A stretch of 64,000 nucleotides of DNA from Thalassotalea hakodatensis (GTDB taxonomy: Bacteria; Pseudomonadota; Gammaproteobacteria; Enterobacterales; Alteromonadaceae): the NCBI RefSeq assembly GCF_030295995.1, contig NZ_AP027365.1, forward strand, positions 1,240,001-1,304,000, written 5' to 3'. Both the position numbers and the translations under genes were made by a program. The notes under the pieces are model-generated. The model was given only the letters and a program-made list of their open reading frames with translations, did not search any database and was not told where the DNA came from. Positions 50,495-63,699 of the stretch are shown here, piece after piece. How positions within the stretch are numbered: position 1 is the first letter of the stretch; each line of letters begins with the position of its first letter.

Positions 50495-53400
50495 CTATCT
50501 AGATAATTCTTTTATTTTCTTCCTAGAAAACCAACTGTATAAAACAGGCAGCACAAATAATGTTAATAAGGTTGCCGTAATTAATCCTCCGACAATAACA
50601 CTTGCTAAAGGACGTTGTATTTCAGCACCAACACCGCTAGACATTAACATTGGGATTAAGCCCAATGCTGAAGTGATAGCCGTCATTAATACGGGTCTTA
50701 ATCTAGAGGTTGCGCCATCAAAAACGGCTTTGGAGGTTTCTAACCCACCTTTAATACGTTGATTGATGCTTTCTACCATCACCACACCATTTAAAACTGC
50801 AACGCCGAATAAGGTAATGAACCCCACTGAGCTAGGCACTGATAAGTATTGGTTTGATAAATACAGAGAAAATACACCACCAATCACAGCAAGAGGTACA
50901 TTAACTAGTATCAACATAGCCTGACCAACGGAACCAAAGGCAAAGTAAAGCAATAGTGCTATTAACCCTAATGATAAAGGAACCACTATGGCTAACCTTT
51001 TTTGTGCACGCTGCTGGCTTTCAAATTGTCCACCAATAGAAATAGAATAACCGGAGGGCAAATCAACCTTTTTAGCTATTATCTGTTTGATATCAGCTAC
51101 AACACTACCCATATCTCGATTTTGGACGTTTGCTTGAATAACCACTCGCCTTTGTACGTCATCGCGCCTGACTTGCGGTGGACCAGACTCAAATGAAACG
51201 GATGCAACATCACCTAAGCGCACCCAAGCCCCAGTTGGTGATTGAAGTCGAATATCTGAGATAGATTCTTTGTTTCGACGATATTCTTCTTCCAAACGTA
51301 CATAAATATCGTAGCGTTCATTGCCGTTAATAACTTGCCCTGCCTCGACGCCACCAATGCCGTCGCGCACAACCTCCATTACGTCGATAACGGACAGGCC
51401 AAATCGTGACAATTCTTGTCTATTAGGCTTGATCACTAATTGAGCTTCACCAGCAATTTGTTCTAAAGCGACATCTCTAGCACCTTCAACTTCTTTAATT
51501 GCAGCTTCAATTTCCTGACCTTTATTGGCTAACACATCAAGCTCTGGTCCAAATAGCTTGATTGCTAATTGCGCTTTTACACCTGATAATAATTCATCAA
51601 CACGAGTGGCAATGGGCTGAGAAAAGTTAAGTAGCAACCCCGGAAACTCTTCCAGTGACCTTTCCATTTTAGCTTGAAGTTCATATCGATTAGAAGCGCT
51701 TGTCCACTCAGAAACTGGTTTTAATCCTATATAAATTTCTATGTTGTTCACAGGCTCTGGATCTCCACCTATTTCAGCTCGTCCAATTCTGCTCAGGGCA
51801 TAAGTTACTTCAGGAAAGGTCATTAATTTTTCTTCTAGAATTGGAGCAACAGTAAGTGCTGTATCTAAACTAGAAGAAGGAGCGAGGGTTGCTCTTAAAT
51901 TAATCGTCCCTTCCTCTAGCTCAGGAACAAATTCAGTGCCAATAAATGGCACTAATGCAAATGCAGAGATAACTAAAATAAGTGAAGCTGAAATGACTAA
52001 CTTCGTGCGTTTTAGTGCGAAAGTAAGCCCTTTTCTGTAAAGTTTGTCTAAAGGTTTTAGTACGAAACTTTCTTTTTCTTTTACACCAGTTTTAAACAGA
52101 TAAGTAGCCAGAGCAGGCACAACAAACAAGGCCACCATGATGGCAGATACGACCGCTAAGATGATACTGATTGCCATAGGTTGAAAGAGTTTTGCTTCTA
52201 CCCCTTCGAAGCTAAATAATGGCGTAAATACCACTAAGATAATAGACGCTGCAAAAAATACCGGACGAGCGACTTCTTTGCCTGCTTCCTTGAGACGCAA
52301 TTCAATACCGTGATCATCATGCTCAACATCGTGTGGGTCTGTATCAGAGGCAGGAACGCTAGCGTGAACACTGTCTGAGTGAGTTGAATCTGGCTTATTT
52401 AAATGTTTAAACATGTTTTCAACCATCACCACCGAACCATCGACCAACATACCAATAGCCACAGCAATTCCACCCAGTGACATAAGGTTGGCAGAAATTC
52501 CCCACCACGCCATGATCATCAAAGCAATGCCAATTGAGATAGGAATTGAAATTAAAACCAAAAAGGTTGCCCGTAGGTTCATTAAGAAAAGCGCCAGTAC
52601 AATACAGATGAAAACAAAAGCTAATGCTAGTGCTTCAACGACGGTATTAACTGCTTTCTCAATTAAATCAGCTTGATCATAGAAGGGTTCAAAGCGAACG
52701 CCTTTTGGAAGCGCTTGATTAATGAGTGGTATTCTTGCATTGATTCCATCAATGGTGGCCTTAGTGTTTGACCCCATCCGCTTCAATACAATACCTGAAA
52801 CCACTTCACCTAGATCCTCGACTTTGCCCTCTGCTGTTTTGCGAGTCATGGTAACAGCGCCTTGTCGAATTTCGCTGCCCATTCCAACTTTTGCTATGTC
52901 AGATACAGTTATTACTGTCCCATCGAAGGTTTTTACTGGTACTTGCTTGATATTACCGATGCCAGCATCTCCACTTTCAAACCACCCCGTACCTCGAATG
53001 ACCAGTTGTTCTTGGCCTCGATTCATATACCAGCCGCCAACATTGGCATTATTGCTATCTAGGGCAGTGACGACATCTTCTTGGGTTAGGTCGTATTCAA
53101 GAAGTTTTGAAGGATCAATGTTTACTTGGTATTGCCTAACGTTGCCTCCAAAAGACAGAACGTCAGTAACACCATCGACGGGCATGATAAGTAGTTTGAC
53201 AATCCAATCATTGAGACTTCTAAGTGCCATCGCGTCAAAACCAGCGTCTTTATCTGATATCAATAAATATTGAAATACTTGACCTAACCCAGAGGTGTTC
53301 GGTCCCATATTCGGTGTACCAACACCTTCTGGGATCAATTCTTTTGCCGCTTGAAGTCGTTCAAAGACAAGTTGCCTAGCAAAGTAAATATCGGTGCCTT

Positions 53401-53695
53401 CTTTAAAAACGACAGTGACACCAGATAAACCTGTTTTAGAAATCGAACGTACTTGCTCAACATCAGGCAAGGCATACATCACAGCTTCTATCGGATAAGT
53501 AATAAGTTGTTCAACTTCTTCCGCTGCCAATCCGGGCGCTTCAGTATTCACGGCAACCTGAACGTTAGTGACATCAGGGAAGGCATCCAAATTTAACTTT
53601 GGAATAACCATTATTGCACCAACAATAGAGGCAAAAAGAGCGATTAAGATAAGGAGTCGGTTGTTTACGGACCAATCAATAATTTTATTAAACAT
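50495..53695 (-). CDS. Heavy-metal RND pump (CusA/CzcA family), second system
   Basis: A 1066-residue inner-membrane pump. The helix-4 motif AIGMLVDGSVVMVEN (about 408-422) differs from the CzcA-type DFG...DGA motif of the other two pumps, placing it nearer HME3/HME5-like groups with uncertain metal preference. A long loop after helix 4 (about 430-460) is rich in His, Asp and Ser (SDTDPHDVEHDDHG) and may bind metal. The gene is last of a minus-strand operon with its adaptor (11 bp upstream) and TolC partner. A decayed copy of a similar gene end lies at 49442-49704. Confidence 0.92.
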   Translation of the reverse strand: MFNKIIDWSVNNRLLILIALFASIVGAIMVIPKLNLDAFPDVTNVQVAVNTEAPGLAAEEVEQLITYPIEAVMYALPDVEQVRSISKTGLSGVTVVFKEGTDIYFARQLVFERLQAAKELIPEGVGTPNMGPNTSGLGQVFQYLLISDKDAGFDAMALRSLNDWIVKLLIMPVDGVTDVLSFGGNVRQYQVNIDPSKLLEYDLTQEDVVTALDSNNANVGGWYMNRGQEQLVIRGTGWFESGDAGIGNIKQVPVKTFDGTVITVSDIAKVGMGSEIRQGAVTMTRKTAEGKVEDLGEVVSGIVLKRMGSNTKATIDGINARIPLINQALPKGVRFEPFYDQADLIEKAVNTVVEALALAFVFICIVLALFLMNLRATFLVLISIPISIGIALMIMAWWGISANLMSLGGIAVAIGMLVDGSVVMVENMFKHLNKPDSTHSDSVHASVPASDTDPHDVEHDDHGIELRLKEAGKEVARPVFFAASIILVVFTPLFSFEGVEAKLFQPMAISIILAVVSAIMVALFVVPALATYLFKTGVKEKESFVLKPLDKLYRKGLTFALKRTKLVISASLILVISAFALVPFIGTEFVPELEEGTINLRATLAPSSSLDTALTVAPILEEKLMTFPEVTYALSRIGRAEIGGDPEPVNNIEIYIGLKPVSEWTSASNRYELQAKMERSLEEFPGLLLNFSQPIATRVDELLSGVKAQLAIKLFGPELDVLANKGQEIEAAIKEVEGARDVALEQIAGEAQLVIKPNRQELSRFGLSVIDVMEVVRDGIGGVEAGQVINGNERYDIYVRLEEEYRRNKESISDIRLQSPTGAWVRLGDVASVSFESGPPQVRRDDVQRRVVIQANVQNRDMGSVVADIKQIIAKKVDLPSGYSISIGGQFESQQRAQKRLAIVVPLSLGLIALLLYFAFGSVGQAMLILVNVPLAVIGGVFSLYLSNQYLSVPSSVGFITLFGVAVLNGVVMVESINQRIKGGLETSKAVFDGATSRLRPVLMTAITSALGLIPMLMSSGVGAEIQRPLASVIVGGLITATLLTLFVLPVLYSWFSRKKIKELSR

Positions 53696-53706
53696 TGTAT
53701 TTCTCC

Positions 53707-55002
53707 TTAGTGGTTGTGCGGATCAAATCCGCCTTTTGCAATTTCAGAAGCAACAAAGAAAGCGCCTTTGGTGACAATTCGTGTTCCACTTTCAACGCCG
53801 ATTATTTCCCTAAAATCACCTAAGGCTCGCCCTAATTCAATTTCTACAGCTTTAAATTCTCCGGGGTGGTCTTCAACGAATATGGTCCAATCACCATCAG
53901 CACCGCGGACCAAGGCTTCTTCCGGCACAGCCATTACTTTCTCTTGGGTTGAAAATTGAAAATAGACTTTCACAAACATACCTGAATGTAGGTTGTCGTC
54001 TTTGTTTTCGACTGACAGACGAACTATCCTCGTTCTCGTTAACGGATCGATGGTGTGCGCTTCTTGAATGACTTTTGCGTTGTAACTTTGCCCTTCTAAT
54101 TTGACTATACCCGGCGAGTTTTTGGACAAATCTAGCTTTTTATTAGGCGATACTTTTGCTTCTACCCATAGTTGCTTTTCGTCTGCTAGCAACATCACTG
54201 TATCACCAGCATTAACGCGTTGCCCTTGGATAAAATCATCTTGAAGCACTACGCCTTCACGCTGTGCTGTTAATGTATATTGCCCAAATGCTTTAATGTC
54301 TTTATTGGAAATACTCTGAATTGCTTTTTCAGTTAACCCTAAAGCAATGAGTTTTCCATAAGAAGCGTTGTAAGTTGTTTCAGCTTGTAACAATCGACTT
54401 TCACTCACCGCTTTGTTACCCAGCTTTTTCACTCGTTGCCATTCGGTTGAAGCGATTAAATAGTCAGCCTGTGCTTGTGCCATCGCCTCACTAAACAATG
54501 TGACTAACTTTTGGCCTATTTCTACGTGTTCTCCAAGAGCTGCGTGACGGCTAATAATGACCGACTCAGTACGAGGTGAAACCACGTAGCTTTTATAACC
54601 ATTGGCTTTTATTTCGCCGGGTGCGTATATCGAACTGTATTGATATTCTGGAACAATGCTTTCCACTTTTATGTTAGCAAGTGACATCTTTTTCGGGCTA
54701 AGAGTTATACCTTCTTCATGCTCTTCCTCTTTACTTCCACCTCCATGTCCGTGCTCGTCATGGTCACCTTTATCTTCTTCATGTCCCTTTTCGTGCTCGT
54801 CATGGTCACCTTTATCTTCTTCATGTCCCTTTTCGTGATCGTCATGATCATCTTTATGTTCTTTTACATCTTGCTGTGAAATCTTTGCGGTAGAATCTGT
54901 AACACCTGACGATTGACCAAAAGCAATGTGACTCGTAGTAAGCCCAACTAAAAGGCTGCTCATTACTACGGCTAATAATTTTTTACTAAATATTGTATTC
55001 AT
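53707..55002 (-). CDS. RND periplasmic adaptor with a duplicated His-rich segment
   Basis: A 431-residue membrane-fusion protein. After the signal peptide (about 1-29) comes a strongly acidic, His-rich stretch (about 46-100) in which a 14-residue unit (KGHEEDKGDHDEHE) occurs twice, encoded by an exact 42-bp tandem repeat. The adaptor body follows: YAPGEIKANGYKSYVVSPR, a coiled-coil hairpin (about 200-240), YTLTAQREGVVLQDDFIQGQ and a C-terminal membrane-proximal domain ending DPHNH. The His-rich part may pick up metal and hand it to the pump. Confidence 0.9.
   Translation of the reverse strand: MNTIFSKKLLAVVMSSLLVGLTTSHIAFGQSSGVTDSTAKISQQDVKEHKDDHDDHEKGHEEDKGDHDEHEKGHEEDKGDHDEHGHGGGSKEEEHEEGITLSPKKMSLANIKVESIVPEYQYSSIYAPGEIKANGYKSYVVSPRTESVIISRHAALGEHVEIGQKLVTLFSEAMAQAQADYLIASTEWQRVKKLGNKAVSESRLLQAETTYNASYGKLIALGLTEKAIQSISNKDIKAFGQYTLTAQREGVVLQDDFIQGQRVNAGDTVMLLADEKQLWVEAKVSPNKKLDLSKNSPGIVKLEGQSYNAKVIQEAHTIDPLTRTRIVRLSVENKDDNLHSGMFVKVYFQFSTQEKVMAVPEEALVRGADGDWTIFVEDHPGEFKAVEIELGRALGDFREIIGVESGTRIVTKGAFFVASEIAKGGFDPHNH
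54750..54833. repeat. Two tandem copies of a 42-bp unit in the adaptor gene
   Basis: Bases 54750-54791 and 54792-54833 are identical in sequence as read and encode the duplicated His/Glu/Asp segment. In-frame units of this kind can expand or contract by slippage, changing the number of metal-binding residues. Confidence 0.85.
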
Positions 55003-55057
55003 TTTTATAACCTATATTTTATAAATTTGAGATTTCGCTTGTTTAAAATTGGAGCGG

Positions 55058-56275
55058 TTAAATCTCAAATTTGGATAACTGACCCATACTTGAAATGAAG
55101 GAAATCTCGGCAACTTTGAATTGCTTTTCCAATTGAATTCCTGTGTGAAGTCCTTCTGCCCGTTGATTTAAAGCAAATAAATAATCAGAAGTATTTATGT
55201 CACCTGCTTCCCAGCGTTTGTTTAGTAATTTTTCGCTGTTATTCAACCTGCCGTGGGTAAGTATTAACCACTGTTCGTAATATTTTTTACTAACCAAAAG
55301 TGATTCATAGTTAGCTTTTGCCTTAAAAGACTGCTTGCGAAAAACCGACTGAAATTTGGCTTCTGCGGCAATAGATTTTGAGTAGGCAAATTTAATAGTA
55401 TCGGAGTAGTTATTCCTGATATTTAAAGGCATTGAAAATGTAAGTCCAACTGTACTTTCATTGCCACTTTCGCCTGCGCTAATCCCAATGGTGGGATTAG
55501 CTTTAGCTTCTATTGTGCTAAGTTGAGCCTTTGCTTGTTGCTCATGCCAATACGCTTTAGCAAGCTTTACTTTAGGGTGTTGTTTAACCCATTCTGTATT
55601 GAAGGAATAATTTGTTGTCTTAAACTCAAACTTCTGTCCTTTGGCTATATCAGGAGTCCAATCCGGCAGTAATTCTTGAACCTGAACTTCCGCATGCTTT
55701 AACGCAATTTGATATTCGGAAATTTCACTAAAGGCTTGTGCTAGGTTTAGATACACTAATTCAGCATCAATAGGGTCCAGTAGTCCCACTTTTTGCTTTT
55801 CATCAACAATGCTAACCAGAGTTCGCAGTTGTTCTTCTTTTTCAATTAACAATTTTGCTGCATCTTTGGCAGCCTGCCAATTAACAAGCGCGATTAGTGC
55901 TTCGGCTTTCTTTGATTCAAGTAAACCTAATAATTGCTGTTGATTCATGTAAAAAACAATTTCACCAATGTTTTTGTTGGATGACTGTTTATCCCATAAA
56001 TCAATAGTTTGACTCAGACCAACTGAAAAGTTTTTAAAATCACCTTCCTTTTCATAACTAGCCTCAAACTCAGGGTTATAGATAGCTTTAGTCAAGCTTT
56101 TTGCCTGAAATTGACTAGCTTTGAGTAACTCTCTTGCCTCAATAATTTCAGGATCTTTATTTATTTGGTTTTCTAACCATGAAGTACTTTTTTCTTTGCC
56201 ATAAGCATTAATTGAAAAGCTTATAGCAAGACACATAGACAGGCATACACCTGCATTTTTTAAATATATATACAT
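55058..56275 (-). CDS. TolC-family outer-membrane channel of the second RND system
   Basis: A 405-residue outer-membrane factor with signal peptide (about 1-26). It has the two outer-membrane-efflux repeats (DPEIIEARELLKASQFQAKSL; VGLLDPIDAELVYLNLAQAF; SKSIAAEAKFQSVF; RWEAGDINTSDYLFALNQRAE). It starts the pump genes of the minus-strand operon, 55 bp before the adaptor gene. It should pair with that adaptor and the pump at 50495 to span both membranes. Confidence 0.88.
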   Translation of the reverse strand: MYIYLKNAGVCLSMCLAISFSINAYGKEKSTSWLENQINKDPEIIEARELLKASQFQAKSLTKAIYNPEFEASYEKEGDFKNFSVGLSQTIDLWDKQSSNKNIGEIVFYMNQQQLLGLLESKKAEALIALVNWQAAKDAAKLLIEKEEQLRTLVSIVDEKQKVGLLDPIDAELVYLNLAQAFSEISEYQIALKHAEVQVQELLPDWTPDIAKGQKFEFKTTNYSFNTEWVKQHPKVKLAKAYWHEQQAKAQLSTIEAKANPTIGISAGESGNESTVGLTFSMPLNIRNNYSDTIKFAYSKSIAAEAKFQSVFRKQSFKAKANYESLLVSKKYYEQWLILTHGRLNNSEKLLNKRWEAGDINTSDYLFALNQRAEGLHTGIQLEKQFKVAEISFISSMGQLSKFEI

Positions 56276-56358
56276 AAAAGTTCTTAATTTTAAAATTAAT
56301 AAACACGAACCCTTTATCCATTGTTAAAGAATAAATAGGTCATTAAAAATTAATCTAA

Positions 56359-56709
56359 TTAAGAAATAGGTGGGCGATGTATCGCTTCTAGGAAGGCTTT
56401 TGTCTGGTCAAATTGATAAGGAGTTTTATTGATAATATTTAGCTTACCATCGACATTTGAATTACTGACTAAAATCCAAGATAAGTGGCTGCCACTGCAA
56501 TGACCACAGTGATGACAATCCTTTACATCGTGCTGTTCATCATCTGTATTATCATTTAAAACATTTCGATCATCGTCATGATCATGTTGAGTTTGAAGGT
56601 GCTCTATATCTATCTGGTGATTCTCAGATGTTGCGGATACAACAGCAGTTAACGATTGCAAAACAATAGAAACGACTAATAGTATTTTTAGCACAACATT
56701 AAGGTTCAA
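56359..56709 (-). CDS. Small His/Cys-rich periplasmic protein, CzcI-like
   Basis: A 116-residue protein with signal peptide (about 1-26), a His/Asp-rich stretch (HLQTQHDHDDD), a Cys/His cluster DCHHCGHCSGSH and a C-terminus IHRPPIS. CzcI-type proteins ahead of czcC in other bacteria share the signal peptide, His/Cys cluster and an RPP-like tail, and are thought to modulate expression or bind metal. It leads the second RND operon, 83 bp before the TolC gene. A similar protein leads the third operon, supporting the call. Confidence 0.55.
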   Translation of the reverse strand: MNLNVVLKILLVVSIVLQSLTAVVSATSENHQIDIEHLQTQHDHDDDRNVLNDNTDDEQHDVKDCHHCGHCSGSHLSWILVSNSNVDGKLNIINKTPYQFDQTKAFLEAIHRPPIS

Positions 56710-56728
56710 AGTTATTACCTGTTAAATA

Positions 56729-56745
56729 TAGTATTTAAAATACTA
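56729..56745. promoter_or_regulatory. Palindrome in the promoter region of the second RND operon
   Basis: TAGTATTT and AAATACTA flank a single base, 20 bp upstream of the CzcI-like start. It overlaps where a -10 box would lie and may be an operator. The binding protein is unknown. Confidence 0.4.
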
Positions 56746-56815
56746 GCAGAAACTATTTACTTAAACTAGCCAATTTAGTTACTTCCCAATCTTTTCAAAT
56801 TAAATAACTTTTTAT

Positions 56816-56846
56816 TTGACTCTATAGCCACTATAGATTTTATACT
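56816..56846 (+). promoter_or_regulatory. MerR-family-type promoter with 19-bp spacer
   Basis: TTGACT (-35) and TATACT (-10) are separated by 19 bp, too long for normal RNA polymerase contact, and the spacer holds the dyad CTATAGCCACTATAG. This is the mark of promoters twisted into action by MerR-type activators such as CadR, PbrR and ZntR. It directs the HMA-CDF gene, whose start is 30 bp beyond the -10. No merR-type gene is found in the window, so regulation would be in trans. Confidence 0.8.
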
Positions 56847-56875
56847 TATTTTAATATTGTTTCGGAATGTTAAAT

Positions 56876-57775
56876 ATGTCAGAAAAATGTAGTGGTAAGT
56901 GTCAATCATCTCCTACCAACGAAGACGTAAAAATTGATACACAATTAGATAACTATAGTGGCGCGTTTGTCAGTACATATAAAGTGCCTCAAATGGACTG
57001 TCCTTCAGAAGAGAGATTGATCAGATTAGCACTTGACTCAATTCAGCCTTCAGTTGGATTGCAGTTTGATATTCCTAATCGCTTAGTCAAAGTTTTTCAT
57101 GATGAAAATTTAGATGAGATAACAAAAAAGTTACAACAACTTAAACTCGGTGCAGAGTTAGAGTCAACTAAACAAAGTTGCAGTACAGAAGCTGCAAAAG
57201 CAAAAGACTTAGCCCAAAAAAATGAGATGAAAGAAGCATCAACCCTAAAATGGTTGTTAGCCATTAATGGAGTCATGTTTTTTATAGAAGTAATTGCTGG
57301 GATTATTGCACAGTCTGCTGGCCTAATTGCAGACTCATTAGATATGTTTGCTGATGCTGCTGTGTATGGTTTAGCTATTTATGCCGTAGGTAAAAGTATT
57401 AGCATGAAACTTAGAGCAGCACATATATCTGGTGTGCTTCAAGTTATTCTAGCGCTAGGTGCTTTGAGCGAAGTCGTAAGACGCTTTGTTTACGGTAGTG
57501 AACCGATCTCTTCTTTAATGATGATATTTGGTGGAATAGCACTAATCGCTAACGTTGCTTGTCTGTTTTTGATATTTGGCAACAAAGAAGACGGCGCTCA
57601 TATGAAAGCGAGTTGGATTTTTTCAGCAAATGACGTTATCGCAAACGTTGGTGTAATTTTAGCTGGCTTATTAGTTACAGCAACAAGCAGTCGTTATCCA
57701 GATTTAGTGATTGGTTTGATAATTGCTCTTGTCGTTTTAAACGGTGCTCGCCGCATCTTACAGCTAAAGTCTTAA
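56876..57775 (+). CDS. Cation transporter: HMA-like domain fused to a CDF-type membrane domain
   Basis: A 299-residue protein starting at ATG 56876 (GGA 9 bases ahead; an ATG at 56867 adds three residues). The N-terminus has a Cys motif (SEKCSGKCQ), then an HMA-like domain (about 30-95) with YKVPQMDCPSEERLI. Membrane helices follow from about 120 with GLIADSLDMFADAAVYGLA, the CDF metal-site helix 2, and ANDVIANVGVILAG, helix 5. Such fusions are usually paired with a Cd(II)/Pb(II)-sensing MerR regulator. Its promoter has the MerR-type layout at 56816-56846. It should export a soft divalent metal. Confidence 0.85.
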   Translation: MSEKCSGKCQSSPTNEDVKIDTQLDNYSGAFVSTYKVPQMDCPSEERLIRLALDSIQPSVGLQFDIPNRLVKVFHDENLDEITKKLQQLKLGAELESTKQSCSTEAAKAKDLAQKNEMKEASTLKWLLAINGVMFFIEVIAGIIAQSAGLIADSLDMFADAAVYGLAIYAVGKSISMKLRAAHISGVLQVILALGALSEVVRRFVYGSEPISSLMMIFGGIALIANVACLFLIFGNKEDGAHMKASWIFSANDVIANVGVILAGLLVTATSSRYPDLVIGLIIALVVLNGARRILQLKS

Positions 57776-57794
57776 GTAGAAAGTAGTTAAAAGA

Positions 57795-58157
57795 ATGCAC
57801 CCGTCATATTTTAAACCATATATATCATACGTGATAATGATTTTAATCGCGGTGCAATCTGTGTTTTTTTCGCTAGAAGAGCTTGAAGTAAACTTAATTG
57901 AAAGTTCTTTTAATACATCACTAACTGAGTCTATTACCCCGCTAAAATCTCCAGAAACCTCCAATATATTTGAGGTGAGTAATAGCAACACTTCAATTGA
58001 TAATTGTAATTTTTGTTGCTGTTGTCACTTATTTTTAAATGCAGATTATTCTTGTAACATTTTACAAACAATAGAATATTTCCTTACCTACGCCTTAGTT
58101 TCTCCTGAGCTAAAAGGCTATATCTCGGTGCCATTCCGCCCACCTAAATACGCCTAA
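57795..58157 (+). CDS. Small Cys-rich protein, CzcI-like by position
   Basis: A 120-residue protein with an N-terminal signal or anchor (about 9-27, YISYVIMILIAVQSVFF), a tight Cys/His cluster NCNFCCCCHLF (about 70) and the C-terminus PFRPPKYA. The RPP tail and Cys/His cluster match the arrangement of the 116-aa protein leading the other RND operon, and both lie directly before a TolC gene. A CzcI-like regulatory or metal-binding role is inferred. It starts 19 bp after the CDF-fusion stop. Confidence 0.5.
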   Translation: MHPSYFKPYISYVIMILIAVQSVFFSLEELEVNLIESSFNTSLTESITPLKSPETSNIFEVSNSNTSIDNCNFCCCCHLFLNADYSCNILQTIEYFLTYALVSPELKGYISVPFRPPKYA

Positions 58158-58229
58158 ATTTTATAGAAAATTATGAAAGGTCAAATGTTAATGACCGAAA
58201 AAAACATATAAATTTATAGGAAAGTATAC

Positions 58230-59522
58230 ATGGCACTTAATACCTGTGTGCATCGCAAGATAGCAATTTTGAGGTGTGTAACACCTCGGCTTAAATATAT
58301 CGCGTTTCTCGCGTTGTCACTTTTTACATTTAATGTTTATGCCTTTGAAAAGCAGTTAAATCTTCAAGAGGCAATTCAGTGGACGCTTAAACAAAATCCT
58401 GAACTCAAAATATTTGATTTCAAACAAACCGCATTAACAGGACAAGAACAAACAGCAAGTTTAAATCCTGCTTATGAACTAGAAGTTGAAGCTGAGAACT
58501 TTGCAGGCTCAGGTGAATTTAATGCATTCGACAGTGCTGAATTAACAGTCGCTCTATCTTCGGTTATCGAAATGGGAGATAAACGCTCAGCGCGGATTGG
58601 ACTTGTTTCAAAATCAAGAGCACTACTCAATGCTGAGAAAGAAGTCTCTGCGCTTAATTTAATGGCTCAAGTCACTGAGAAGTACGTGGAAGTACTTGCA
58701 GCCCAACAAAGAGTTATATTGGCAGAAAATGCTTTGAGCTTAGCACAAGAAACGTTAGAGATTGTATCTCAGCGTAACCGCGCAGGTGCTACTCCTGAGG
58801 CTGAAGTGAAACGCTCAAAAGCAGTTATTGCTCAGGCTAACCTCACCCTTCAATCTGAACAAAAGCGCTTGGAATATCTAAAGCTTTCTTTATCAGCTTA
58901 CTGGGGAGAAACATCAGTGTCATTCTCTAGAGTAACTGGAGATCTGTTTCAGTTTGGCAATGATAGTGATTTTAGTAGTCTCTTTGCGAAATTAGAGAAA
59001 AACCCTGCTATTCAAGTTTATGCAAGTGAGCAGCGACTAAAAGAGGCCGAATTACAGTTGGCTAAAACAGAGTCAACGGCCAATATCAAATGGTCTGTTG
59101 GTGTTAGGCGCTCTCAAGAAGTCAATGATACGGTACTGGTCGCTGGCTTTAGCTTACCTTTGTTTGCTGAAAAGCGAAATTCTGGTGCAATCGCTAGTGC
59201 GCTAGCAGAGCGTGACCAAGTTGCCATAGAGAAAGAGGCGACTAAGTTGAGGTTTAGAAATCACTTACTACGAGCATACTCCAATAGAAAACAAGCCATA
59301 TTAACAGCTAATTCATTAAAGCAGTCGGTTATCCCAATGCTTGAAGATGCACTGGAAGATACTCAAGACGCCTATCAAAAAGGTCGATATGGATATCTTG
59401 ATTATGTATCGGCTAGACAAGAGCTGTTAAATGCTCGGCGAACCCTCATTGATGCGGCATCTGCTGCCCTAATTTATGGCGCAGAGATAGAAAAACTAAC
59501 AAACGAAGCGCTGTCACTCTAA
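58230..59522 (+). CDS. czcC: TolC-family outer-membrane channel of the third RND system
   Basis: A 430-residue outer-membrane factor. The signal peptide is extended (about 1-37, ending NVYA-FE). Motifs QEAIQWTLKQNPELKI, VTEKYVEVLAAQQRVIL, RNRAGATPEAEVKRSKAVI and QKGRYGYLDYVSARQELLNA place it with CzcC. ATG 58230 has AGGAAAG 8 bases ahead. It lies 72 bp after the CzcI-like gene and 70 bp before the adaptor gene, with a hairpin in the latter gap. Confidence 0.9.
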   Translation: MALNTCVHRKIAILRCVTPRLKYIAFLALSLFTFNVYAFEKQLNLQEAIQWTLKQNPELKIFDFKQTALTGQEQTASLNPAYELEVEAENFAGSGEFNAFDSAELTVALSSVIEMGDKRSARIGLVSKSRALLNAEKEVSALNLMAQVTEKYVEVLAAQQRVILAENALSLAQETLEIVSQRNRAGATPEAEVKRSKAVIAQANLTLQSEQKRLEYLKLSLSAYWGETSVSFSRVTGDLFQFGNDSDFSSLFAKLEKNPAIQVYASEQRLKEAELQLAKTESTANIKWSVGVRRSQEVNDTVLVAGFSLPLFAEKRNSGAIASALAERDQVAIEKEATKLRFRNHLLRAYSNRKQAILTANSLKQSVIPMLEDALEDTQDAYQKGRYGYLDYVSARQELLNARRTLIDAASAALIYGAEIEKLTNEALSL

Positions 59523-59556
59523 ATAAACATCACTTTAAGTTTAATAACAATTTATT

Positions 59557-59577
59557 GATTCAGTTATTAACTGAATC
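59557..59577 (+). other. Intercistronic hairpin between channel and adaptor genes
   Basis: GATTCAGTT and AACTGAATC pair around ATT. Only GTTT follows, so termination would be weak; it could stabilise mRNA or set the ratio of channel to adaptor. Confidence 0.4.
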
Positions 59578-59592
59578 GTTTAGGAATTCAAA

Positions 59593-63628
<4,036 letters not shown>

Positions 63629-63635
63629 AAACAAA

Positions 63636-63667
63636 AAAGCAGCTTAATTTATGTTTAAGCTGCTTTT
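63636..63667. terminator. Bidirectional terminator
   Basis: AAAGCAGCTTAA pairs with TTAAGCTGCTTT (12 bp), with T-runs on both strands. It serves the third czc operon and the convergent CDF gene. Confidence 0.85.
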
Positions 63668-63699
63668 ATATTTAATCTTTTTATTTTAATTTTTAAAGT

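Noticed and set aside
54656-54838. 60-aa plus-strand ORF with repeated Ser/Cys/Pro units
   Set aside because: It is the shadow of the 42-bp repeat in the His-rich adaptor gene on the other strand.
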